Below are positions 33,511 through 40,628 of a stretch of DNA of 64,000 nt, in pieces. Location: positions 1 to 64,000 of the forward strand of contig CAZIFW010000002.1 in NCBI GenBank assembly GCA_964538275.1. Direction: 5' to 3'. Made by a program: the position numbers and the translations under genes. The notes under the pieces were generated by a model. That model saw only the letters and a list, made by a program, of their open reading frames with translations, had not been told where the DNA came from and ran no database searches. The DNA is from CANIGN01 sp964538275 (lineage in GTDB: Bacteria; Bdellovibrionota; UBA2428). How positions within the stretch are numbered: the stretch's first letter is position 1; each line of letters begins with the position of its first letter.

Positions 33511-34484
33511 GCAAAAAAGTTTTGGTAACAGGCGCAGGGGGCTTCATAGGTTCACACTTAGTGGAGGCACTTGTAAAAGAAGGCGCACAAGTAAAAGCAT
33601 TTATTCACTACAACTCTAACAATCATTGGGGTTGGCTCGAAGAGTCTCCTGTTAAAGATCAGATAGAAATCATCTCGGGTGATATACGAGATTACGATTC
33701 AGTTGAACAAGCGATTAAAGGTTGTCAGGAAGTCTTTCATTTAGCAGCTCTTATTGGCATTCCCTATTCTTATGTTTCTCCAATCGCGTATGTGCGCACC
33801 AATGTTGAAGGTACTTATAATGTTGTACAAGCTGCACTTAAGAATAACGTTGGGAATGTCATGGTGACTTCAACGAGCGAAACGTATGGTTCGGCTCAAA
33901 CTGTGCCCATCGATGAATTTCACCCAGCTGTTGGTCAGTCTCCCTATGCGGCTACTAAAATTGGAGCTGATCAACTAGCACTGAGTTACCATAAGTCTTT
34001 CGGCTTGCCCGTTAAAGTTGTGCGCCCGTTCAATACTTTTGGACCGAGGCAGTCTGCACGTGCAATTATCCCAACTGTTATTACACAAATCCTTTCAGGA
34101 ATGAAAACTCTTGAGTTGGGTGACCTCACTCCAACGCGTGATTTTACTTATGTAAAAGACACAGCAGCAGGAATGATTGCAATTTCCAAGTGTGGAGTGC
34201 TTTCTGGTGAAGCAACAAATATTGGAATGAACACTGAGATTTCAATTGGAGATTTAGTAACGATGATTTCTAAGATTATCGGTCAAGAAATTGAAATAAA
34301 ACAAAGTGAGCAAAGAGTGCGCCCTGAAAAATCTGAAGTACGTCGTTTGGTGTGCGATAACTCAAAGCTGACCAAAGCCTCGGGCTGGGCTCCTTCTTAT
34401 ACGTTTGAAATGGCACTCAGAGAAACCATAGAATGGTTTAAAACTCGTCACACTCAGTACAAACCCAACGTTTACAATGTGTAG
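33507..34484 (+). CDS. LegB-like NDP-sugar 4,6-dehydratase
   Basis: The 325-residue extended SDR has Rossmann motif VTGAGGFIGSHLVEAL, DIRDYDSV, VTSTSETYG and catalytic SPYAATKIGAD (Y-x3-K). HYNSNNHWGWLE after the second strand and RPFNTFGPRQSARAIIP are characteristic of the LegB/PglF-like group that makes 4-keto-6-deoxy-GlcNAc nucleotides for legionaminic acid or bacillosamine-type sugars. It converges with the LegC-like aminotransferase three bases away. Whether the nucleotide is UDP or GDP is not visible. Confidence 0.82.
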   Translation: MSKKVLVTGAGGFIGSHLVEALVKEGAQVKAFIHYNSNNHWGWLEESPVKDQIEIISGDIRDYDSVEQAIKGCQEVFHLAALIGIPYSYVSPIAYVRTNVEGTYNVVQAALKNNVGNVMVTSTSETYGSAQTVPIDEFHPAVGQSPYAATKIGADQLALSYHKSFGLPVKVVRPFNTFGPRQSARAIIPTVITQILSGMKTLELGDLTPTRDFTYVKDTAAGMIAISKCGVLSGEATNIGMNTEISIGDLVTMISKIIGQEIEIKQSEQRVRPEKSEVRRLVCDNSKLTKASGWAPSYTFEMALRETIEWFKTRHTQYKPNVYNV

Positions 34485-34487
34485 TTT

Positions 34488-35654
34488 TTAAAGTGTTTTT
34501 TGCTGTGAGCTACTTGGCAGATTTATGATGCGTTCTCGCATAGATTCAGCTGTGCTGAGATCAGCTGCGCGAGGGCTTTCTTTTAAATACGCAAGTGTGT
34601 TCATTAAATCCCAAGGTGGACGAGCTTGTATCTTGGCATCAATAAATGCTGTTAAAAGTTCTTTTTGATGTTTTTGATAAGCGGGCTTAAGGATCAACGT
34701 GTTGAGCCAGTAGTTTGCAGAATTTTCCTCATGAGAAGTTAAAAGCTCCGCAAATTCGCAACCAGAAAATGCTGCAAGGTATTTTTTGTGTAAGAGTTTT
34801 TTCTTCTCCAAAAACTCAGGCAGGCGCAAAAGTTGCGCATAAAGTAAGGCCGCGTTCAGATTGGGCATACGGTAATTAAAGCCCATGACATCGTGAGAGA
34901 ATGATACTTTATCTGCAGGTACGATTTTGGCAGTGGTGCTGAGATGTTTTATTTTTTGTGCAAGCTTAGGATCTGAACATAAAATAGCTCCACCACCACC
35001 TGCAGTGGCAATTTTATTTCCATTAAAGCTCAGTGTGCCAAGAGTGCCCAAAGTACCCGTGTGTTGTTTTTTGTAATAACTTCCTAATGACTCCGCACTG
35101 TCTTCAACTAAATGGATTTTGTACTTCTTACAGAGTTCTAAAAGTTCGGAAAGTTTAGCAGCGAAGCCAAAAACATGGACAACACAAAGGGCTTTGATTG
35201 CTGCATTACTTTTGTTGTGAACACACAGATCATTTTTTACGGAACATTCTTTCTTAAGAAAATCTGCAAGTTTTAAAGGGCAGACCCCTAAACTCTCTGT
35301 TTCAATATCTATAAATAATGGCTTGGCTCCTGTATAGAGCACTGCATTGGCTGTGGCGACAAATGTCATGTTGGGAACAAGTACTAAGTCACCAGTGCCT
35401 ACACCTAAAGCGTGGAGGCTAAGGTGAAGAGCAGAGGTGCCTGTAGAAGTTACAATAGCAAAGGGACTTTTTGTAATTTTACAAAGTTCTTCTTCGACTT
35501 TATTTGTGAATGCCCCTACAGAGGAAACAAATGTACTTTCTAAACATTCGGCTACTTTTTCACTCTCTAGAGAGGAGAGATTGGGTGTGTGTAAGTCAGC
35601 GGGGGTGGGAATAACCGATTGAACTCTTTTTAGAATATCTAACACTAGGCTCAT
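34488..35654 (-). CDS. LegC-like PLP sugar aminotransferase
   Basis: The 388-residue DegT/DnrJ/EryC1-fold aminotransferase has TFVSSVGAFTNKVEEEL, TSTGTSALHLSLHALG, VPNMTFVATANAVLYTGAKPL, EDSAESLGSYY and the PLP-lysine region LSFNGNKIATAGGGG. The N-terminal part matches the LegC family style as I recall it. It would aminate the 4-keto group made by the LegB-like enzyme. It overlaps the NeuD-like acyltransferase by four bases. The C-terminus is close to family length. Confidence 0.84.
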   Translation of the reverse strand: MSLVLDILKRVQSVIPTPADLHTPNLSSLESEKVAECLESTFVSSVGAFTNKVEEELCKITKSPFAIVTSTGTSALHLSLHALGVGTGDLVLVPNMTFVATANAVLYTGAKPLFIDIETESLGVCPLKLADFLKKECSVKNDLCVHNKSNAAIKALCVVHVFGFAAKLSELLELCKKYKIHLVEDSAESLGSYYKKQHTGTLGTLGTLSFNGNKIATAGGGGAILCSDPKLAQKIKHLSTTAKIVPADKVSFSHDVMGFNYRMPNLNAALLYAQLLRLPEFLEKKKLLHKKYLAAFSGCEFAELLTSHEENSANYWLNTLILKPAYQKHQKELLTAFIDAKIQARPPWDLMNTLAYLKESPRAADLSTAESMRERIINLPSSSQQKTL

Positions 35655-36298
35655 AGATAGCGGTCCTCACGTTTACGTTGGCCCACAATTCTACAAGGAT
35701 TTCCAAAAGCCAAAGCATTTTGAACAAGATCTTTTAAAACGACTGAACCCATTCCAACGACACAATCATTGCCAATGTGGATGCCATGTTTGATAAGCGC
35801 TCCTAAGCCAATAGAGCTGTAGTCACCAATGTGTACGTTGCCTCCAAGTGCAGCTTTGGGCCCAATTGAAGAAAAGTTTCCAATTTTTGCATCATGATCT
35901 ATTTGAGCCCCTGTGTTTACGAGGCATTGTATTCCTAAATGACTCCCGCTTTGAACAATTGTTCCAGCCATACATACTGCGCCTTCTTCAATTTTTACAT
36001 TTGAGGCAATAAGGGCGGAACTGTGGATAAGTGATGGAAAAAAAGCATTCGAATTAAGAGCTTTTATTTTATTATAGACCTCGGCTCGTGCTGCATTGTC
36101 ACCAATGCCTAGGGCTAGTGCCATACCATCTACTATTTGAAAGCTTTTCTCTGAAATGAGCGGAACGCCTAAAAGTAGCCCCGAGGGTGCCTCTTCCTGA
36201 GTGATAAAGCCACTGAGCTTGTATTCACTGCAATTTTTTATAAGGTCGGCCAATACTCGGGCGTGTCCGCCTGTGCCATATACAAATATGTCTTTCAC
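35651..36298 (-). CDS. NeuD/PglD-family sugar O/N-acyltransferase
   Basis: The 215-residue product has an N-terminal Rossmann-like domain (FVYGTGGHARVLADLI) and a C-terminal left-handed beta-helix of hexapeptide repeats (IGNFSSIGPKAALGGNVHIG, then IGLGALIKHGIHIG) ending in NPCRIVG. This is the PglD/NeuD/LegH architecture: acetyl-CoA-dependent acetylation of a UDP-4-amino sugar. It is the first gene of the minus-strand pair with the aminotransferase, completing a dehydratase-aminotransferase-acetyltransferase set. Confidence 0.87.
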   Translation of the reverse strand: MKDIFVYGTGGHARVLADLIKNCSEYKLSGFITQEEAPSGLLLGVPLISEKSFQIVDGMALALGIGDNAARAEVYNKIKALNSNAFFPSLIHSSALIASNVKIEEGAVCMAGTIVQSGSHLGIQCLVNTGAQIDHDAKIGNFSSIGPKAALGGNVHIGDYSSIGLGALIKHGIHIGNDCVVGMGSVVLKDLVQNALAFGNPCRIVGQRKREDRYL

Positions 36299-36345
36299 TT
36301 TGCTCTAAGATTGCATAGAGTGGCCACTCATTACAAGCTACAATC

Positions 36346-37086
36346 ATGCGTACTATGCGGGGTTTAATTACTGTTATTGCCTACAATGAAGAGAAAAATC
36401 TTCCTATGGTCCTTAAGGAATTAAAGGACTTTGTAGCGACTCAAAAAAACCTCGAAATTCATTTAGCCGTTATTGATAATGCATCGAGTGATCAAACCCC
36501 AGAAGTTGTTGACGATATAGGCGGGGTAACTCTTGTGCGCCATTGCATAAACAATGGGGGCTCAATGGGAACGGTCTTAAGTTACTTTCGATTGGCTCAT
36601 AAAATGGATGTAGATTTTTTGGTTCAATTTGACGGCGATGGCCAACACATTGCCAGTGAGATTCCTCATATTCTTGCACCTATACTTAAAAATGAATCTG
36701 ATTATGTAATTGGTTCTCGTTATTTAGATAAGCAAGGCTTTCAATCTACCTTTTTGCGACGTATTGGAATTAAAACCTTTAATTATTTAATTCGCTCACT
36801 GACCGGAGAAAAAATTACAGATTCAACATCGGGATTTAGAGCTTATAGTAAAAAGGTTATTCGCATTTTTTCAAATAAGTTTCCTCATGAAGTGATTGAT
36901 CCCATGCAGTTGCTCGTGATTTCAAGTTTTGCTGGAATGCGCATACGAGAGGTACCAACAGAAATGCGAGCGCGTATTCATGGAAAGTCTGAATTTCAAT
37001 TTTTCTCATCCTTTAAATTTGTTTTTGCGGGGCTGCTTACTTTGGGCAGTTGTTATTTGCAAAAACCGGTATTGAAGAAGCTTTAA
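36346..37086 (+). CDS. Family 2 glycosyltransferase (DPM1-like)
   Basis: The 246-residue GT-A enzyme has VIAYNEEKNLP, VIDNASSDQT, FDGDGQH (the DxD-type metal site) and DSTSGFRAYS (acceptor-side block). There is only a weakly hydrophobic stretch near the C-terminus (about residues 222-238). It likely transfers a sugar to a polyprenyl phosphate or glycan. The in-frame ATG at 36355 is an alternative start. The downstream DUF2304 gene begins after a Shine-Dalgarno seven bases past the stop, a very common pairing. Confidence 0.88.
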   Translation: MRTMRGLITVIAYNEEKNLPMVLKELKDFVATQKNLEIHLAVIDNASSDQTPEVVDDIGGVTLVRHCINNGGSMGTVLSYFRLAHKMDVDFLVQFDGDGQHIASEIPHILAPILKNESDYVIGSRYLDKQGFQSTFLRRIGIKTFNYLIRSLTGEKITDSTSGFRAYSKKVIRIFSNKFPHEVIDPMQLLVISSFAGMRIREVPTEMRARIHGKSEFQFFSSFKFVFAGLLTLGSCYLQKPVLKKL

Positions 37087-37093
37087 GGAACTT

Positions 37094-37465
37094 ATGGGAA
37101 TACAAATTAAAATCGTTATAACTTTATTTAGTTTGATTTTTTTATATGTCGTTTTAAAAAAAGTTCGTCGTGAATTTTTAAAACCATTTTATGCTCAACT
37201 ATGGATTTCTTTTGCTCTTTTTATGTTGGCAGTTGTATGGGCCGAGCCTGTCTTTAAGTGGGTTTCTGACACTGTGTTTGGATTTTCGGATGCACGCCAC
37301 ACTATTTATATAGGCTTATTTGGTTTTCTCTTTCTTTATGCTTTTTACGCGACTTTAGCTTTGAACCGAATGCAGGAACAAATGAAAGTTCTTATTAGCG
37401 AGGTTGCTATTACAGCCGCTCTAAAAAATGAAAAAATAAAATCAGAAAATAAAGTAGAGCTTTGA
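37094..37465 (+). CDS. DUF2304-family small membrane protein
   Basis: The 123-residue product has three hydrophobic segments (about 5-21, 36-53, 70-88) and a basic C-terminal tail, matching the layout of DUF2304 proteins that accompany GT2 enzymes. The presumed role is to anchor or assist the adjacent glycosyltransferase at the membrane. Shine-Dalgarno AAGGAAC precedes the ATG. The function of the family is not established. Confidence 0.75.
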   Translation: MGIQIKIVITLFSLIFLYVVLKKVRREFLKPFYAQLWISFALFMLAVVWAEPVFKWVSDTVFGFSDARHTIYIGLFGFLFLYAFYATLALNRMQEQMKVLISEVAITAALKNEKIKSENKVEL

Positions 37466-37476
37466 ATAAGGGTAAA

Positions 37477-37506
37477 CGGAAGTCTGGCTTTGCAGCCAAA
37501 CTTCCG
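37477..37506. terminator. Hairpin between convergent DUF2304 and lipoprotein genes
   Basis: CGGAAGT (37477-37483) pairs with ACTTCCG (37500-37506), and TGGCT with AGCCA (37485-37489/37494-37498), giving a 12-bp stem with one mismatch and a TTGC loop. No T-run follows, so termination is only inferred from the position. Confidence 0.45.
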
Positions 37507-37545
37507 CTTCGAAGAACTGTAACTAGGTTTGAGGGGGGAGGGGTC

Positions 37546-38355
37546 CTAGTTACAGAGCTTAGATATATCTCCAGGCCAGTAGCTTGTGATTCTTAGGTAA
37601 GTATCGTTCACACTTTGTTCAGTCCCTTTAAGGTAGATCTTATAAGTTTCGCCACCTTTGAGTTTGAAGTTTACGTTTACTTTACAGCTACGTTGAACTT
37701 CGCCAGAACCCGTATGAGATTGGTCGAGGTCTTTGATTGAGTGATGATTCCCACCTGAGAAGTAAGTTGTTAACTTTTCTTTAGACTGACTTTTACCTGT
37801 GTAATCACCTTTGAAAGAAATGTAGTAAGTGCCACTTTTAGGGGCAGTGACTGTGATGTATTTGTGCTCACTGCTTCCCATGATGCCCCAGATTTTTTTC
37901 CAACCTGAGCTGTAGTTGGTAACGCTTCCGCCACCATTAGAACCGCAACCGCTGCTGCTTCCGCAGTCATCATCGTCGCTATCGTCATCGCTATTCCACC
38001 AGTCATCGTCATCGTAGTTTCCGCCGTTGTTATTTCCGCCACCTGAGTTTCCACAAGATCCGTTAGCTGGAAAAGACCAGTAGTTATTGTTCCAGTAGTA
38101 GTACCACTGGTTTCCACAATAATTATAGCCATTGTAGGTTCCGTAACAGTTTGAAGGAAGAGAAGGTTGGTATCCACAGTTTCCTTGTGGGATATATCCA
38201 GGTGCATAGCTATTCCAATTGTGTGCAGGAGGAGAATATTGCGGCTGGGTATAGGGGGAGTTGGGATTATAAGTTGTATTGCTTCCAGAAGATTTCTTTC
38301 CGCAGGCTCCAAGCGCCACAACAAGTCCAAGAATTAGAAACTGTAAGTTTTTCAT
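37546..38355 (-). CDS. Low-complexity Asn/Gly/Tyr/Asp-rich lipoprotein
   Basis: About 269 residues from the ATG at 38355, which gives a proper lipoprotein signal (LGLVVALGACGKK, Cys18); the in-frame ATG at 38385 would place ten extra residues before it. The mature N-terminal half is rich in Tyr, Asn, Pro and Gly, then has a poly-acidic block (DDDDWWNSDDDSDDDD) and a Ser/Gly/Cys linker. The C-terminal 120 residues form a beta-rich domain (KYITVTAPKSGTYYISFKG, then TYKIYLKGT) like pre-peptidase C-terminal or carbohydrate-binding sandwiches. The acidic block could bind calcium. A surface location is inferred. Confidence 0.72.
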   Translation of the reverse strand: MKNLQFLILGLVVALGACGKKSSGSNTTYNPNSPYTQPQYSPPAHNWNSYAPGYIPQGNCGYQPSLPSNCYGTYNGYNYCGNQWYYYWNNNYWSFPANGSCGNSGGGNNNGGNYDDDDWWNSDDDSDDDDCGSSSGCGSNGGGSVTNYSSGWKKIWGIMGSSEHKYITVTAPKSGTYYISFKGDYTGKSQSKEKLTTYFSGGNHHSIKDLDQSHTGSGEVQRSCKVNVNFKLKGGETYKIYLKGTEQSVNDTYLRITSYWPGDISKLCN

Positions 38356-38525
38356 ACAAGCTAGTGAATGCACGCTTTGTGCCAAACTAAGCGTTTGATA
38401 TTTAAAGGAATAATCTGTCTAGATTTTAGACACCCGATTAACGAAAAGGGCCCTATTGGCTAAAGACACGGCCTAACAGAAAAATAAAGTCGAGTCTTAG
38501 ATGGGGGACTGTTAGCAAATATGTT

Positions 38526-39476
38526 GTGCAAAATGTCTTAATTAAGTGGAGCTTATGGGCAACATTTTTTGGAAGCTTTTATCTTTATTCTCAGTCCCCC
38601 CAGATAAATCCATGGAGTCCTTTTTTAGAAAACACCATTCAAGAGCAAAATAATGTGGGAACTCCTGCCTTTGACCTAAAAGAAACAGATCTCCTTGTTT
38701 TTCCAGGAATCAATTCAGAATTTGAAAAGAAAGATTCCTTCCAGGAGCTTGAAAAGATTGCAGCTGAATCTCAAGGCAAAATAGAATTGAATGTTTATTG
38801 GCCAAATTCTTTAGCATCAGCAGAAGAAAATGCACTTAGTATTGTTGATTTGTTAGAAGAAAAGATCGCAGCTTGGAAGCCTACAGATCCAAAGCTACTT
38901 TTGCTCGGACACAGTAAAGGAGGTCTTGAATTGTTTTTGGCTTGTCTTAGCAGGCCCGACCTTTGCAATTCTGAAGCAGTGTCATTGGTAAGTATCCTTC
39001 AGGCTCCTGTAATGGGAACTTCAACTGCCGATGAATTGTTTGATGAGAGCGGACAACCTCTTAAGTTTTTTTCTATTCTCTTTTTCTTTATGCCGTCTGT
39101 AAATTCAAAGGTTGTTCTTGGAGAAGGAATGAAGTCGGTTCGTACGCAAGCGGTTTTAGACATCTACAGTGAAATTGACTTAGAAGCCTTAAGTAAAAAA
39201 CTTAGAAAAATAATTTTTATAGCAGGTGATGAAGATATAAAAGATTGGTCTAAGGAGCTTAAAGTTCCTGGTAGAAATTTCACAGGCGATGGTGTTATTC
39301 CGCTCTCACAGGCCCGTCACGAAGCCTTTACGGAAGCCCCTTCTTATAAGTTAAATTGTGATCACCTTGATTTGGTTATAAAAAAACCAAGATCGAATAA
39401 AGTAGATACATATAAAGTTTCATTTTGGAAAAGCCTGTTAGGTTTAAGAGAATTACTTTTGCAAGCTACGCCTTAA
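38526..39476 (+). CDS. Exported alpha/beta-hydrolase, lipase/esterase-like
   Basis: The 316-residue product starts at GTG. A hydrophobic N-terminus (about residues 5-22) serves as signal or anchor. The nucleophile elbow is LLLGHSKGGLEL (Ser about residue 131), preceded by an oxyanion-type strand LLVFPGINS; GDEDIKDW and the His of CDHLDLV can supply the Asp and His of the triad. This suggests a periplasmic or secreted lipase or esterase. It overlaps the convergent gene at 39473 by four bases. The substrate is unknown. Confidence 0.72.
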   Translation: MQNVLIKWSLWATFFGSFYLYSQSPQINPWSPFLENTIQEQNNVGTPAFDLKETDLLVFPGINSEFEKKDSFQELEKIAAESQGKIELNVYWPNSLASAEENALSIVDLLEEKIAAWKPTDPKLLLLGHSKGGLELFLACLSRPDLCNSEAVSLVSILQAPVMGTSTADELFDESGQPLKFFSILFFFMPSVNSKVVLGEGMKSVRTQAVLDIYSEIDLEALSKKLRKIIFIAGDEDIKDWSKELKVPGRNFTGDGVIPLSQARHEAFTEAPSYKLNCDHLDLVIKKPRSNKVDTYKVSFWKSLLGLRELLLQATP

Positions 39477-40006
39477 ATTAATTTTGTACGACAGCTACTA
39501 ACTTCAACTGGCTTAAATGATCTCTCTTGTAATTCACTTTCAACTTCTAAGAGAGAGAGCCCAGGTTTTCCAAGATATTCGTGGAAGCGATTGCCCCAAA
39601 TAAGCGGATCAAAGCTCATAGGATTGGGCTCAATGTCTAAATACATTGCTACGAGTTTGGTGCAGTTAAAAACCTCTGGATCATACCAATCTGCAAATAA
39701 GAAATATTTTTTTCCCAAAACTTTATCTAAAAAATCTTGGTTGGGCTCGGGTATTGTATGATCAGAATAAATTCTAGAAATTGTGCCCATGTTGGAGTTG
39801 TTCTGAGTAAGATGAACTCCGTAATAGGGGTGGGCTTCAAGCCATTGATCGCCCACTCGTATAGCTACATGAGAGAACTGTGTGCCCTCTTCATAAACTT
39901 CTAGAGTGCCATCGGGGCGTGTGCGTATAAAAAATGCAATATCGACTGCATTTGCTAAAGTGGTAAGCAAACTTAGTAAAAAAAAGAAAAATACACTCCA
40001 ACGCAT
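39473..40006 (-). CDS. Exported permuted NlpC/P60-like (YiiX-type) hydrolase
   Basis: The 177-residue product has a signal peptide ending LANA. FSHVAIRVGDQWLEAHPYYGV contains the His block and VFNCTKLVAMYLDI the later Cys block; this His-before-Cys order is that of circularly permuted papain-like NlpC/P60 (YiiX/YebB) proteins. Such enzymes cut peptide or acyl amide bonds, for example in cell wall or lipids. It lies next to gmhA in the same direction, ten bases downstream of its stop. Confidence 0.65.
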   Translation of the reverse strand: MRWSVFFFFLLSLLTTLANAVDIAFFIRTRPDGTLEVYEEGTQFSHVAIRVGDQWLEAHPYYGVHLTQNNSNMGTISRIYSDHTIPEPNQDFLDKVLGKKYFLFADWYDPEVFNCTKLVAMYLDIEPNPMSFDPLIWGNRFHEYLGKPGLSLLEVESELQERSFKPVEVSSCRTKLI

Positions 40007-40015
40007 TAAGTGGCC

Positions 40016-40597
40016 TTAGTAATTTTCTGGAAAAAGAATTCGTTCTGCATGCTCAATGCTGATGTGTAAAATCTGCATGTGTAACTCTTGAATGCGATCT
40101 GCAGTTTTGCCCGGAACTACAATAGCTTCTTGGCTCAGACCTAAAGCTGCTCCACCATCTTTCCCAAGTAAGCTCCATGTGCCAAGACCTTTGCTTTTAG
40201 CTACTTCTAAAGCTTTCAAAATATTTGGAGAATTTCCGCTCGTGCTCATGGCAATTAAAAGGTCGCCCTTTTTTCCAAAGGCTTCAACTTGCCGTGAAAA
40301 CACGTGTTCAAAGCCAAAGTCGTTAGAGACACAGGTGGTATGTGCTGCCTCACCGAGTGCTAGAACAGGCAGGGCTTTGCGATTTCCCCGGTATCGACCC
40401 GTGAACTCTTCTGCAAAATGTAGAGCGTCACAATGAGATCCCCCGTTTCCACAAATGAGAATTTTATTATCTTCTTTAAAACATTTTACAATTGCATCAC
40501 CCAAAGCAGAGCACTGTGCAATTAATTTTTCGTTAGCTATAAAAGATTGAAGTGCTACTTGAGCGTCTGTAAGTGCATTGATCCATACTTGTTTCAT
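40016..40597 (-). CDS. gmhA: Phosphoheptose isomerase
   Basis: About 193 residues from the ATG at 40597, which has an excellent Shine-Dalgarno (CGGAGGAC); the in-frame ATG at 40624 has none. It is an SIS-domain enzyme with ICGNGGSHCDALHFAEEFTGRY, LSNDFGFEHVF-like VSNDFGFEHVF, MSTSGNSPNIL and IQELHMQILHISIEH. It converts sedoheptulose 7-phosphate to D-glycero-D-manno-heptose 7-phosphate, the first step to the LPS core heptose. Other hld genes are not in the window. Confidence 0.92.
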   Translation of the reverse strand: MKQVWINALTDAQVALQSFIANEKLIAQCSALGDAIVKCFKEDNKILICGNGGSHCDALHFAEEFTGRYRGNRKALPVLALGEAAHTTCVSNDFGFEHVFSRQVEAFGKKGDLLIAMSTSGNSPNILKALEVAKSKGLGTWSLLGKDGGAALGLSQEAIVVPGKTADRIQELHMQILHISIEHAERILFPENY

Positions 40598-40628
40598 AAA
40601 GTCCTCCGAACACATTGTGTTCATTTCA

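Noticed and set aside
37770..38330. Long minus-strand open frame of 186 codons
   Set aside because: It is the shifted frame of the low-complexity lipoprotein; composition (Met/Thr/Ile-rich) has no signal or domain, and the lipoprotein frame has a proper lipobox.
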